DNA of 64,000 nucleotides, taken from Xanthomonas theicola (lineage in GTDB: Bacteria; Pseudomonadota; Gammaproteobacteria; Xanthomonadales; Xanthomonadaceae). The stretch spans positions 4,406,001 to 4,470,000 of the forward strand of contig NZ_CP049017.1 of assembly GCF_014236795.1 (NCBI RefSeq), read 5' to 3'. The position numbers and the translations under genes were made by a program. Position 1 is the stretch's first letter. Every line of letters begins with the position of its first letter. The notes under the pieces were generated by a model, which did not search any database, was not told the DNA's origin, and worked only from the letters and a program-made list of their open reading frames with translations. This document shows, piece after piece, positions 38,365 to 47,380 of this stretch.

Positions 38365-38700
38365 GTGGCGCAGGCCCGCGCCGCGTTCGACCGCCTGTCC
38401 GGCGCGTTCCCCGCCACCCTGGACAGCGCCCGCTTGGAGATCAGCCAGCCGTTGCGCGAGGCTGCTCTCGATCCGCTGCGCGACCTCGCCGCGTTCGCGC
38501 TGTCGGTCGGGCGTGGCTGGGTATGGCCGTACTATGCCAGCGACGGCACGCCGGACGCCTGGCCCCAGGCGGCGGGGCTGGATACCAACATCAGCGCAAT
38601 CTGGCAGGCGCGGAGACCGCGCTGGGCGAGAACACTGGGCTCGGCGACGGCCGCGGCGTTCACCGCTTCGATCGCGCCAGCGGCGATAATGCATCGATCT
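38365..38700 (+). pseudogene. Orphan coding scrap, unidentified
   Basis: About 80 codons (AQARAAFDRLSGAFPATLDS, SLVGRGW-like, VWPYYASDGTPDAWPQAAGL) show strong GC-rich third positions and read like real protein. There is no start and no known domain, and the frame then degrades into the yccS upstream region. The 270 bp before it, next to the IS200 right end, holds only short pieces, including a minus-strand MRGLIIAALLAYDHMSMALS at about 38095-38150. It is probably debris of a gene disrupted by the element. Confidence 0.35.
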
Positions 38701-38719
38701 TTCGGCCGCGGTTTGCCAC

Positions 38720-40936
38720 ATGTCCCGCCTGCGAGGCTTCCTCAACCAGCTCTGGGCCCACGAGAAGGCCAGCTACGGCCTGCGCGTATTCATCGCCCTG
38801 AGCGTGGCCATGGGCGTGTGCTGGCAGCAACAGCAGCTGGCCGCGCTGCCGGCGATCTTCCTCGGCACCATCGCCAGCGCCATCGCCGAGACCGACGACA
38901 ACTGGCTGGGCCGGATCAAGTCGGTACTGCTGTCGCTGCTGTGCTTCGCCGCTGCCGCCGCGGCGGTCATGCTGCTGTTCCCGTATCCGCTGCCGTTCGT
39001 GGCCGGGCTGGCGCTGTCCACCTTCGCCATGACCCTGCTCGGCGCGCTCGGCGAACGCTACGCCTCGATCGCCCAGGCCACGGTGGCGCTGGCGATCTAC
39101 GCGATGATCGGCATCGACCATGGCGGCCAAGTCGGCCACGTCGGCGGCGAGGCCTGGCACGGCATCGCACTGCTGCTGCTCGGCGCCAGCTGGTACGGCC
39201 TGCTGTCGATCCTGTGGACCATCCTGTTCGCCAACCGGCCGGTGCGCGAGCGGCTGGCGCGGCTGTTCCTGGAACTCGGCCGCTACCTGCGGCTCAAGGC
39301 CGCACTGTTCGAGCCGGTGCGGCAGAGCGATCTGCACGCGCGGCGGCTGGCGCTGGCCGAGCAGAACGCGCAGGTGGTGGCGGCATTGAATGCGGCCAAG
39401 ACCGCGATCATGAGCCGGTTCGGCCGCTCCGGCCGCCCCGGCGTGCAGTCCGGCCTGTATTTCCGCCTGTACTACATGGCGCAGGACTTCCACGAGCGCG
39501 CCAGCTCCTCGCACTATCCCTACGAGGCGCTGACCGACGCGTTTTTCCACAGCGACGTGCTGTACCGCTGCCAGCGCCTGCTGGCGCTGCAGGGCCAGGC
39601 CTGCACCGCGCTGGGCGAGGCGATCCGGCTGCGCCATCCGTTCGAGTACGGCGAGCAGACCCAGCAGGCCACCACCGACCTGCGCCAGTCGCTGGACTTC
39701 CTGCACGGCCGCGCCGACCCGCAACAGGCACGCCTGCTCGGTTCGCTGGAACTGCTGGTGACCAATCTGCAGAGCATCGAGCGGCGGCTGTCCGACGCCG
39801 CGCAATCGGACACCACCAGCGACACCCTCGACACCCGCCTGCGCGATTCCTCGCCGCACACCCTGCGCGAGATGGCGGTGCGCATCGGTCAGCAGCTCAC
39901 CCCCGGCTCGGTGCTGTTCCGGCACGGCCTGCGCATGGCGATCGCGCTGGCGCTCGGCTACGCCATCGTGCAGTTCGCCGACACCAGCAACGGCTACTGG
40001 ATCATGCTCACCACTGCCTTCGTGTGCCGGCCCAACTACGGCGCCACCCGGCTGCGCCTGGCGCAGCGCATCGCCGGCACCCTGGTCGGCCTGGGCGCCT
40101 GCTGGGCGCTGATGCAGTTGTTCCCCGGCACCGAGCTGCAATTGCTGTTCGCGCTGCTCGGCACCCTGCTGTTCTTCGTTACCCGCACCGACCGCTACAT
40201 GCTGGCGACCGCGGCGATCACGGTGATGGCGCTGTTCTGCTTCAACCTGCTCGGCGACGGCTTCGTGCTGATCTGGCCGCGTCTGGTCGACACCCTGATC
40301 GGCTGCGCGATCGCCGCCGCCGCCTCGTTCCTGATCCTGCCGGACTGGCAGGGCCGCCGCCTCAACCAGGTGATGGCGACGGTGCTGAGCAGCTGCGCCC
40401 GCTACCTGGCGCAGGTGCTGGAGCAGTACCGCAGCGGCATGCGCGACGACCTGCCGTACCGCATCGCCCGGCGCGACATGCACAACGCCGACGCCGCATT
40501 GTCGGTGGCGCTGTCCAACATGCTGCGCGAGCCCGGCCGCTACCGCCGCAACCTGGAGGCGGGCTTCCGCTTCCTGGCGCTGTCCAACACCTTGCTCGGG
40601 TACCTGTCGGCGCTGGGCGCGCACCGCGCCGCGCTGGCCGGCGAGGCCGACCCGGCCATCGACCGCGCCGGCGGCGGCCTGCAGGACGCCCTGGGCGCGA
40701 TCGCCGCCGCGCTGGCGCAGCGCCGCGCGCTGCCGCCGGCCGACGAAACGGCCGAGGCCGCGCTGGCCGATGCGCTGGAGCAGGAGGACGGCGTGGACGA
40801 GGCCAAGCGGCGGCTGGTGCGCAACCAACTGGCGCTGACCCTGCGCCTGCTGCCCAAGCTGCGCGCCGCCGCGCAGGCGGTCACCGCTCCGGCGTCGGCG
40901 CCAGTGCCGCCGGCGGCGCTGCCGCTCGCACGCTGA
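38720..40936 (+). CDS. yccS: YccS/FUSC-family inner-membrane protein
   Basis: A 738-aa protein in the YccS plan. Six helices in the N-terminal 150-200 residues (FIALSVAMGVCWQQQQLAAL, VLLSLLCFAAAAAAVMLLFP) are followed by a long cytoplasmic helical region. A second membrane block carries the FUSC signature (LRMAIALALGYAIVQFADTS, GYWIMLTTAFVCRPNYGAT, RIAGTLVGLGACWAL), then a soluble tail. The family is linked to aromatic acid or fusaric acid efflux, but YccS function is unknown. Its 3' end overlaps the convergent MFS gene by 56 bp. Confidence 0.92.
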   Translation: MSRLRGFLNQLWAHEKASYGLRVFIALSVAMGVCWQQQQLAALPAIFLGTIASAIAETDDNWLGRIKSVLLSLLCFAAAAAAVMLLFPYPLPFVAGLALSTFAMTLLGALGERYASIAQATVALAIYAMIGIDHGGQVGHVGGEAWHGIALLLLGASWYGLLSILWTILFANRPVRERLARLFLELGRYLRLKAALFEPVRQSDLHARRLALAEQNAQVVAALNAAKTAIMSRFGRSGRPGVQSGLYFRLYYMAQDFHERASSSHYPYEALTDAFFHSDVLYRCQRLLALQGQACTALGEAIRLRHPFEYGEQTQQATTDLRQSLDFLHGRADPQQARLLGSLELLVTNLQSIERRLSDAAQSDTTSDTLDTRLRDSSPHTLREMAVRIGQQLTPGSVLFRHGLRMAIALALGYAIVQFADTSNGYWIMLTTAFVCRPNYGATRLRLAQRIAGTLVGLGACWALMQLFPGTELQLLFALLGTLLFFVTRTDRYMLATAAITVMALFCFNLLGDGFVLIWPRLVDTLIGCAIAAAASFLILPDWQGRRLNQVMATVLSSCARYLAQVLEQYRSGMRDDLPYRIARRDMHNADAALSVALSNMLREPGRYRRNLEAGFRFLALSNTLLGYLSALGAHRAALAGEADPAIDRAGGGLQDALGAIAAALAQRRALPPADETAEAALADALEQEDGVDEAKRRLVRNQLALTLRLLPKLRAAAQAVTAPASAPVPPAALPLAR

Positions 40937-42092
40937 GGCCCATCCACAGCAGCGCCGCCACCGCCAGCGCCGCGCCGCCGACCACCACCCCGCGCCAACC
41001 GGCGTAGGCGTAGGCGGCGGTGCCGAGGCTGGAGCCGATCGCGCCGCCGATGAAATAGCAGGTGACGTAGGCCGAGGTGATGCGGTTGCGCGCCTTCGGA
41101 TCCAGTTGGTAGATCACGCTCTGGTTGCCGATGTGCACGCCCTGCACCGCCACGTCCAGCAGCAGCACGCCGGCGATCAGCAACCACAGCGAATGCGGCG
41201 CGGCGGCCAGCAGCAGCCACGCCAGCAGCAGCATGGCCAGCCCGCCCCAGCCCACCCAGTGCCCGGCGCCGCGGTCGGACAACTTGCCCGACAGGTTGGC
41301 GGCGAACGCGCCGGCGGCGCCGATCAGTCCGAACAGGCCGATCGTCGCAGCGCCGTAGCCGTAGTGCGGGCCGGACAGCAGGAACGCCAGCGTGGTCCAG
41401 AACATGCTGAAGCCGGCGAAGATCAGCCCGCCCAGGACCGCGCGCGCGCGCAGCACCGGCTCGTCGCGCAGCAGCGCCAGCACCGAGCCGATCAGGTGCG
41501 GGTACGACAGCCGCGGATTGCCCGGATGCCGCGGCAGCGCGCTCCACAGCAGCGCCGCCGCCAGCAGGATCAGCGCCGCCGCCACCCAGTACACGGTATG
41601 CCAGCCGCCGGCGCCGGCCAGCAGCCCGGACACGGTGCGCGCCAGCAGGATGCCCAGCAGCAGCCCGCTCATCACCGTGCCGATGACCCGGCCGCGCTCG
41701 TGCGGCGCGGCCAGGGTGGCGGCGAACGGCACCAGGATCTGCGCGGCTACCGAGCTGAGCCCTGTGACCAGGGTGCCAAGCAGCAACAGCGCGAAGCTGT
41801 TCGAGGCCGCGCTGATCAGCAAGCCCACCGCGCTGAGCGCGTACAGCCCGACGATCAGGCTGCGGCGCTCGAAGCGGTCGCCCAGCGGCACCAGCAACAG
41901 CAGGCCGGCGGCATAGGCCAGCTGCGCGGTGGTGACCACCGCGCCGGCGCTGCGCACGTCGATCGCGAAGGTCTGCGCCAGCACCTCCAGCAGCGGCTGC
42001 GCGTAGTAGTTGCTGGCCACCGCCAGGCCGGTGGCGGCGGCCATCAGCAGCACCAGGCCGCGCGGCATCGGGGGGTGCGGTGAGGTTTGCAT
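40881..42092 (-). CDS. MFS transporter (sugar efflux/YnfM-like)
   Basis: A 403-aa, twelve-helix transporter: ATGLAVASNYYAQPLLEVLA, LLVPLGDRFERRSLIVGLYA (motif A), and APHERGRVIGTVMSGLLLGI. N-x-YAQPLL is typical of the YnfM/arabinose-efflux-like group. Substrate is unknown. It is divergent from a LysR regulator 105 bp away and overlaps yccS at the 3' end. ATG 42092 is the only good start before the membrane part. Confidence 0.87.
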   Translation of the reverse strand: MQTSPHPPMPRGLVLLMAAATGLAVASNYYAQPLLEVLAQTFAIDVRSAGAVVTTAQLAYAAGLLLLVPLGDRFERRSLIVGLYALSAVGLLISAASNSFALLLLGTLVTGLSSVAAQILVPFAATLAAPHERGRVIGTVMSGLLLGILLARTVSGLLAGAGGWHTVYWVAAALILLAAALLWSALPRHPGNPRLSYPHLIGSVLALLRDEPVLRARAVLGGLIFAGFSMFWTTLAFLLSGPHYGYGAATIGLFGLIGAAGAFAANLSGKLSDRGAGHWVGWGGLAMLLLAWLLLAAAPHSLWLLIAGVLLLDVAVQGVHIGNQSVIYQLDPKARNRITSAYVTCYFIGGAIGSSLGTAAYAYAGWRGVVVGGAALAVAALLWMGLSVRAAAPPAALAPTPER

Positions 42093-42197
42093 GGGGGAAT
42101 CCACTGCGGGGCGATCAGGAAGGGCGTCAGTCTGGGGCGGCGTCAGCGATCTTTCCAATGTATTGTTTTCACTCGATCCATCTTTTTTCGAGATCCC

Positions 42198-43136
42198 ATG
42201 CTGACCCTGCGCCAGCTCGAATTCGCCGTCGCGGTGGCCGAGGAAGGCAGCTTCACCGCCGCCGCACGCCGCTGCCACACGGTGCAGTCGGCGCTGAGCC
42301 ACCAGATCGCCAAGACCGAAGAGGCGCTGGGCGCGCGCCTGTTCGAGCGCGGCGCGCGGCAGGTGCGGCCGACCGCCGCCGGCGAGGTGTTCCTGCACAA
42401 CGCCCGCGCCACGCTGCGCGCGGCCGAACGCCTGCACGAGGAGATGGCGCAGGCGCTGGGCACGGTGCGCGGGCGCCTGCACATCGGCCAGATCTCCTCG
42501 CTCAACACGGTGCAGGTGCCGGCCCTGCTGCGCCGCTTCGGCCAGGCGCACAGCGCGGTGGACGTGCACCTGCGCACCGGCATGAGCGCTGCGCTGCTGC
42601 TCGAACTGGGCGAGGGCCGGCTGGACGTGGCCCTGGTCGGGGTCGGCCCGCACGTCGTCCTGCCCGCACAGCGCCTGCTGCTGCACGAAGAACCGCTGGC
42701 GCTGATCGCCGCGCGCGGCAACCGCTTCGCCGCCCGCGCCGAGGTGGCGCTGCACGAACTGGAGGACGCGCCGATGGCCGGGCTGACCGCCGGCGCCGGC
42801 GTGCGCGGCATCATCGACCGCGCCTTCGCCGAGGCCGGCCTGCGCCAACGATTGCAGTACGAGGTCACCCACGCCGACCTGCAGCGCCAGCTGGTGGTCC
42901 AGGACCTGGGCCTGGCGATCGTGCCGCAGACCATGGCCGCGGCGATGCACGGCGTGGCGGTGATCGCGCTGCGCGAGCGCTTCCGCTTCCTGACCTACGC
43001 CACCTGGCGGCCGGACCCGACCCCGGCCGCGCGCGCGCTCATCGCGCTGCTGCGGCAGCGGCATGCGGGCGCAGAGGCGGGCCAGGCCGGTGCCGCGGAC
43101 ACGCGGCATCCGTCCGGCCCGCAACGAACCTGCTAG
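42198..43136 (+). CDS. LysR-family regulator divergent from the MFS gene
   Basis: A 312-aa protein with a canonical LysR N-terminus (MLTLRQLEFAVAVAEEGSFT, AAARRCHTVQSALSHQIAKT, EEALGARLFERGARQVRPT) and an effector domain from about residue 90 (RGRLHIGQISSLNTVQVPAL). The divergent spacer contains AT-rich CCAATGTATTGTTTTCACTC near 42157, a likely control site. The acyltransferase fusion follows 27 bp downstream and may be co-transcribed. Confidence 0.9.
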   Translation: MLTLRQLEFAVAVAEEGSFTAAARRCHTVQSALSHQIAKTEEALGARLFERGARQVRPTAAGEVFLHNARATLRAAERLHEEMAQALGTVRGRLHIGQISSLNTVQVPALLRRFGQAHSAVDVHLRTGMSAALLLELGEGRLDVALVGVGPHVVLPAQRLLLHEEPLALIAARGNRFAARAEVALHELEDAPMAGLTAGAGVRGIIDRAFAEAGLRQRLQYEVTHADLQRQLVVQDLGLAIVPQTMAAAMHGVAVIALRERFRFLTYATWRPDPTPAARALIALLRQRHAGAEAGQAGAADTRHPSGPQRTC

Positions 43137-43163
43137 GCTGCGCGCGTTCGCAAAGGAGCCTGC

Positions 43164-45086
43164 ATGTCCGGCCATAGTCAGTTCGCCCTGCTGAAGCAGC
43201 GCCGCTTCCTGCCGTTCTTCGTGGTCCAGGGGCTGGGCGCGTTCAACGACAACGTCTACCGGCAGGCGATCATCGGCCTGTTGTTCTACCTGAGCGTGAC
43301 CCCCGAACAGCGCACGCTGTACACCAACCTGGCGCCGGCGCTGTTCATCCTGCCGTACTTCCTGTTCTCCGCGCTGGCCGGGCAGATCGCCGAGAAGCTG
43401 GAGAAATCGCGGCTGGTGGTGATCACCACCACGATGGAGATCGCGATCATGTCGCTGGCCGCGGTCGGCTTTTTGACCGAGAACATGGCGGTGCTGCTGG
43501 TCGCGCTGTTCTGCACCGGCCTGCAGTCCACGCTGTTCGGCCCGGTGAAGTACTCGATCCTGCCGTCGGTGCTGAAGCCGGAGGAACTGACCGGCGGCAA
43601 CGGCCTGGTCGAGATGGGCACCTCGATCTCGATCCTGTGCGGCATGATCCTGGGCGGGCTGATCTTCCAGATCGCCGGCAGCCACGGCCCGATCGCCGCG
43701 GCCACCGCGGTGATCGCGCTGGCGGTCGCCGGCAACTTGGTCGCGCGCGCCATTCCCAGGGTCGACGCAGGCGCGCCGCAACTGAAGATCAACTGGAACC
43801 CGCTGCCCGAGTCGCTGGCGATCATGCGCCTGACCCGGCGCCGGCTGGCGGTGCGCAACGCGGTGCTCGGCGTGTCCTGGTTCTGGTTCGTCGGCACGGT
43901 GCTCACCGCGCAGCTGCCGACCTACGCCGAACTCAACCTCGGTGGCGCGCAGGACCTGTACATCTTCGCGCTGGCGCTGTTCTCGATCGGCATCGGCACC
44001 GGCTCGCTGCTGTGCGAGAAGCTGTCCGGGCGCACCGTGGAGATCGGCCTGGTGCCGCTGGGCGCGTTCGGCATCAGCGCGTTCATGCTCGACCTGTATT
44101 TCGCACGCCCCGGCGGCGCGCTGCAGGCCGGGCTGGACATCGGCCAGTTCGTGCGCCAGGCCGGCAGCTGGCGGATCATGCTCGACCTGGTCGGCATCGG
44201 CCTGTGCACCGGCCTGTTCGTGGTGCCGTTGTTCGCGCTGATCCAGAGCCGCACGCCGAAGGCGGAACTGTCGCGCGTCATCGCCGGGCTCAACATCCAG
44301 AACTCGATGTTCATCGTCATCGCCGCGATGGTCGGCATCGCGCTGCAGATGCAGCAGCTGACCCTGTTCGGCACGCGCATCCCGATGCCGGGGCTGAGCA
44401 TTCCGCAGGTGTTCCTGGCGCTGGCCATCGCCAACGCGGTGGTGGCGATCTGGATCTTCAGCATCGTCCCCGAATTCCTGATGCGCTTCCTCAGCTGGGT
44501 GATGGTGCGCGCGCTGTACCGGCTGCGCCTGCACGGCATCGAGCGGCACGTGCCCGACGAGGGAGCAGCGCTGATCGTGTGCAACCACGTCAGTTACATG
44601 GACGCGCTGGTGCTGGCCGCGGCGATCCCGCGCCCGGTGCGCTTCGTCATGTACTACCGCATCTTCAACATCCCGGTGATGCGCTGGATCTTCCGCACCG
44701 CCAAGGCGATCCCGATCGCCGGCGCGCGCGAGGACCCGGCGCTGATGCAGCACGCGTTCGACGAGATCGACGCGGCGCTGGCCGAGGGCGAGCTGGTGTG
44801 TATCTTCCCGGAGGGCGCGCTGACCAAGGACGGCGCCATCGTCACGTTCAAGTCCGGCATGGAGAAGATCCTCGAGCGCCGCGCGGTGCCGGTGCTGCCG
44901 ATGGCGCTGCGCAACATGTGGACCAGCATGTGGAGCAAGCGCGATTCGCGGCTGCGGCGCATGCGCGTGCCGCGCCGGTTCCGCGCGCACGTGGAGGTGA
45001 TCGCCGGCGCGCCGGTGGCGGCCGCCGAGGCCAGCGCCGAGCTGCTGGAAGCGCAGGTGCGGCAGCTGCGCGGGGATGCGGCCTGA
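43164..45086 (+). CDS. LplT-like MFS transporter fused to PlsC-type acyltransferase
   Basis: A 640-aa fusion. Residues 1 to about 430 form an MFS domain resembling the lysophospholipid flippase LplT (FFVVQGLGAFNDNVYRQAII; GPVKYSILPSVLKPEELTGG). The remainder is a glycerolipid acyltransferase with NHVSYMD (NHx4D), FVMYYRIFNIPVMRWIF and the FPEGALTKDG acyl-acceptor motif. This would flip lysophospholipids inward and re-acylate them. The acyl-ACP synthetase part present in E. coli Aas is missing. AAAGGAG precedes ATG 43164. Confidence 0.9.
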   Translation: MSGHSQFALLKQRRFLPFFVVQGLGAFNDNVYRQAIIGLLFYLSVTPEQRTLYTNLAPALFILPYFLFSALAGQIAEKLEKSRLVVITTTMEIAIMSLAAVGFLTENMAVLLVALFCTGLQSTLFGPVKYSILPSVLKPEELTGGNGLVEMGTSISILCGMILGGLIFQIAGSHGPIAAATAVIALAVAGNLVARAIPRVDAGAPQLKINWNPLPESLAIMRLTRRRLAVRNAVLGVSWFWFVGTVLTAQLPTYAELNLGGAQDLYIFALALFSIGIGTGSLLCEKLSGRTVEIGLVPLGAFGISAFMLDLYFARPGGALQAGLDIGQFVRQAGSWRIMLDLVGIGLCTGLFVVPLFALIQSRTPKAELSRVIAGLNIQNSMFIVIAAMVGIALQMQQLTLFGTRIPMPGLSIPQVFLALAIANAVVAIWIFSIVPEFLMRFLSWVMVRALYRLRLHGIERHVPDEGAALIVCNHVSYMDALVLAAAIPRPVRFVMYYRIFNIPVMRWIFRTAKAIPIAGAREDPALMQHAFDEIDAALAEGELVCIFPEGALTKDGAIVTFKSGMEKILERRAVPVLPMALRNMWTSMWSKRDSRLRRMRVPRRFRAHVEVIAGAPVAAAEASAELLEAQVRQLRGDAA

Positions 45087-45141
45087 ACGCCAGGGTGCCT
45101 GGAAGCGCCGCCTCGGGTGGATTGAGCGCCGGGAACACGCC

Positions 45142-45549
45142 ATGCGCGCCCGCACTCTCCGGCCATCGGCAGCGGCGTCCATCTTGGCGGCTGCCGCTTG
45201 CCGCGCTGAGCGGCATGGCGGCGGCGCTGGCGCTGCGCCGGGTCGCCCCCGAGCTGCCCGGCACCCCTCGCCGGCGTGCCCGTTCCTACGCGCACCGGCC
45301 TGTACTGCCCGGGCGGCGGCGGCACGCGCTGCTGCACCGGGACCTGGCCCATGCCCTGGCGAGCAATCCGCTGCCGGTCGCGGCCCTGCCGCTGCTGGCG
45401 GTGGTCATGGTGCGCAATGCCGCCGGGCCGCGCCCGCCGGCGCCGCTGCTGTAGCTCCTAGCCGAGCCGCCGCGGGTCTGCTGCTCGGCCACGCGGGATT
45501 GCGCAACAAGCGGCCGTGGTATCCGTTCACCCCGCTGGCACCCGGTTGA
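45142..45549 (+). pseudogene. Decayed DUF2752 gene
   Basis: Pieces in different frames mirror the intact DUF2752 gene at 45978. TRTGLYCPGGGGTR corresponds to the CPGCGxTRA motif with one Cys lost, ALLHRDLAHALASNPLPVAA follows in a shifted frame, and LRNKRPWYPFTPLAPG matches the family C-terminus. No single frame spans it. It looks like a damaged tandem relative, with the CD225-like gene in between. Confidence 0.6.
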
Positions 45550-45631
45550 GCGCGGTGATGCATGTCCGATCGCAGGCACAACCGTTAGACTTCGCCCCAT
45601 GCCCAGCGCATAGCTACCCAAGGAGATCCAC

Positions 45632-45973
45632 ATGAGCACCGTCGGCCCCGTCACGCCCCCGCCCGCCCCCGTGCCCGGCGCGATTCCCAATCACCTGGCC
45701 TGGGCGATCATCGCCACGGTGCTCGGCTTCTGCCTGTGCTGCCCATCGATCATCACCGGCATCGTCGCGATCGTGTTCTCCAGCAAGGTCAACGGGCTGC
45801 TCAACCAGGGCGACCTGGAAGGCGCGCGGCGCGCCTCCAACAGCGCCAAGACCTGGTGCTGGGTAACCACCGCGCTGGCCATCGTCGGCCTGCTGATCAA
45901 CATCGGCTTGATCGCCACCGGCGGCATGCAGCGCTACATAGAGTACGTGCAGCAGATGCAGCAGATGCACTGA
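45632..45973 (+). CDS. CD225/dispanin-like small membrane protein
   Basis: A 113-aa protein with a Pro-rich N-terminus (TPPPAPVPGAIPNHLAWAII) and two membrane segments around the dispanin-like motif CCPSIITGIVAIVFSSKVNG and a conserved ARRASNSAKTWCW before the second helix. Function in bacteria is unknown. AAGGAGA precedes the ATG. It ends 4 bp before the DUF2752 gene, so the two are likely co-translated. Confidence 0.85.
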   Translation: MSTVGPVTPPPAPVPGAIPNHLAWAIIATVLGFCLCCPSIITGIVAIVFSSKVNGLLNQGDLEGARRASNSAKTWCWVTTALAIVGLLINIGLIATGGMQRYIEYVQQMQQMH

Positions 45974-45977
45974 CCGC

Positions 45978-46385
45978 ATGCGCGCCTGGCAACAGCGGGC
46001 GTGCCTCGGCGCCGCCACCGCCCTCGCGGCGGCCGGCGGCGTGGCGCTGTACCGGTTCGATCCCAACGCCGCGGACAATCCGTTCGCGCCGTGCCTGTTC
46101 CATGCGCTCACCGGCTACTACTGTCCCGGCTGCGGCATGACCCGAGCCTTGCACGCGCTGCTGCACCTGGACCCGCTCGGCGCCCTGGCGATGAATCCCG
46201 GGGCGATGCTGGGCCTGGCCCTGCTGCCGTGCCTGGTCGCGTGGAAGGCCGGATGGCGCGCAGCATGGTTCGCGCCGGTGGTCGCGGTGGTGTCGCGGCC
46301 GAATTTCTGGCTGCTGGCGCTGCCGGGCTACTGGATCGCGCGCAACCTACCGTGGTTCCCCTTCACCCTGCTCGCGCCGGGTTAG
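45978..46385 (+). CDS. DUF2752 membrane protein
   Basis: A 135-aa protein with the DUF2752 signature FHALTGYYCPGCGMTRALHA (two Cys) and three or four hydrophobic segments, ending WFPFTLLAPG. Function unknown; members often sit beside CD225/TM2-like proteins as here. It starts just after the CD225 gene, on the same strand. Confidence 0.85.
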   Translation: MRAWQQRACLGAATALAAAGGVALYRFDPNAADNPFAPCLFHALTGYYCPGCGMTRALHALLHLDPLGALAMNPGAMLGLALLPCLVAWKAGWRAAWFAPVVAVVSRPNFWLLALPGYWIARNLPWFPFTLLAPG

Positions 46386-46413
46386 GACGCGGCATACGGT
46401 CGCGCCGGTTGCG

Positions 46414-47310
46414 TCAGCCGACCCAACCAGCGATCACCAGCAGCGCCAGCACCCCCAGCCACAACAGCAGCATCCGCCAGATCTGGCTCATCGCATCGCG
46501 CAGCTCCGGCAGCCGCCGCATCAGCGGCACCGCCATGCCGGCATCGCTGTAATCGTGCGCCTCGGCGTCGAGTTCGCCGCGCACGCTGGCGCAGGCCACC
46601 GGACCGAGGAAGCCGGTGTCCAGCCGCCAGCGATGGCCGCCGGTCGCGCGCCAGGCGCCGAACACGGTCTCGAAATTGCCGACCAGCGCCAGCGAGAAGG
46701 TCATCAGCTGTGCCACCGGCCATTCCAGCGCCGCCAGCGCGGTGCGCGCGCCGAGCGCGGTGCCAAGCGGCAACCGCGGCGCATACGCGCCGACTGCGGC
46801 CAGCGCCAACAGGCGGTAGCCGAGCGCGCCGAACGGCCCCAGCAGCAGGAACCAGAACAGCACCGCGAACCAGCGCCGCAGCGCGCTGAACGCCACTGCC
46901 TCGACCAGGCTTGCCGGGTCCTCGCGCAGCGGCCCGCCATCGGCCTGCAGCTGCGCAACCGCGCCGCGCCGCGCCGCGATGTCGTCGGCCTCGATCACCG
47001 CTTCCACGTCGATGTCCAGGTCGCGCGGTCCCCAGCTGAAGACCAGCACCAGCACCCCGAACAGCAGCGTCAGCAGGCCCAGGTGCGGCGCATCCAGCAG
47101 CCACTGCAACAGGCCGACCAGCAACAGCGCCGGCAGCAGCGCCAGCGTGATGCCGTAGCGGCCGCGCCAGCCGCTGCCCGCGCCGGCACGCGCATCCAGC
47201 CACGACAGCCAGTCGCCATAGGCGTCGAAGCGGCGCAACGAGGCCACCATGCCGGGCGCGACATGGCCCAGCACCAGCGCAACGATCACAGCGACCAGGG
47301 TAGTGAACAT
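46414..47310 (-). CDS. ampE: AmpE-like inner-membrane signalling modulator
   Basis: A 298-aa membrane protein of the CobD/AmpE family: SLRRFDAYGDWLSWLDARAG, then helices (LALLPALLLVGLLQWLLDAP; LTLLFGVLVLVFSWGPRDLD), and the family block FAVLFWFLLLGPFGALGYRL. AmpE is linked to beta-lactamase induction and peptidoglycan recycling with AmpD; no ampD is adjacent here. It is 70 bp downstream of nudC on the same strand. Confidence 0.85.
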   Translation of the reverse strand: MFTTLVAVIVALVLGHVAPGMVASLRRFDAYGDWLSWLDARAGAGSGWRGRYGITLALLPALLLVGLLQWLLDAPHLGLLTLLFGVLVLVFSWGPRDLDIDVEAVIEADDIAARRGAVAQLQADGGPLREDPASLVEAVAFSALRRWFAVLFWFLLLGPFGALGYRLLALAAVGAYAPRLPLGTALGARTALAALEWPVAQLMTFSLALVGNFETVFGAWRATGGHRWRLDTGFLGPVACASVRGELDAEAHDYSDAGMAVPLMRRLPELRDAMSQIWRMLLLWLGVLALLVIAGWVG

Positions 47311-47380
47311 GCAGATCCTCCGGGACCGGTTCTGAAGCGTGTGCCCATGTGTGGCTGCGCCGCCGCGCCGGCGCGGCGCT

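Noticed and set aside
42093..45182. Very long minus-strand ORF extending the MFS gene upstream
   Set aside because: It covers the LysR and acyltransferase genes antisense; the MFS protein starts at 42092.
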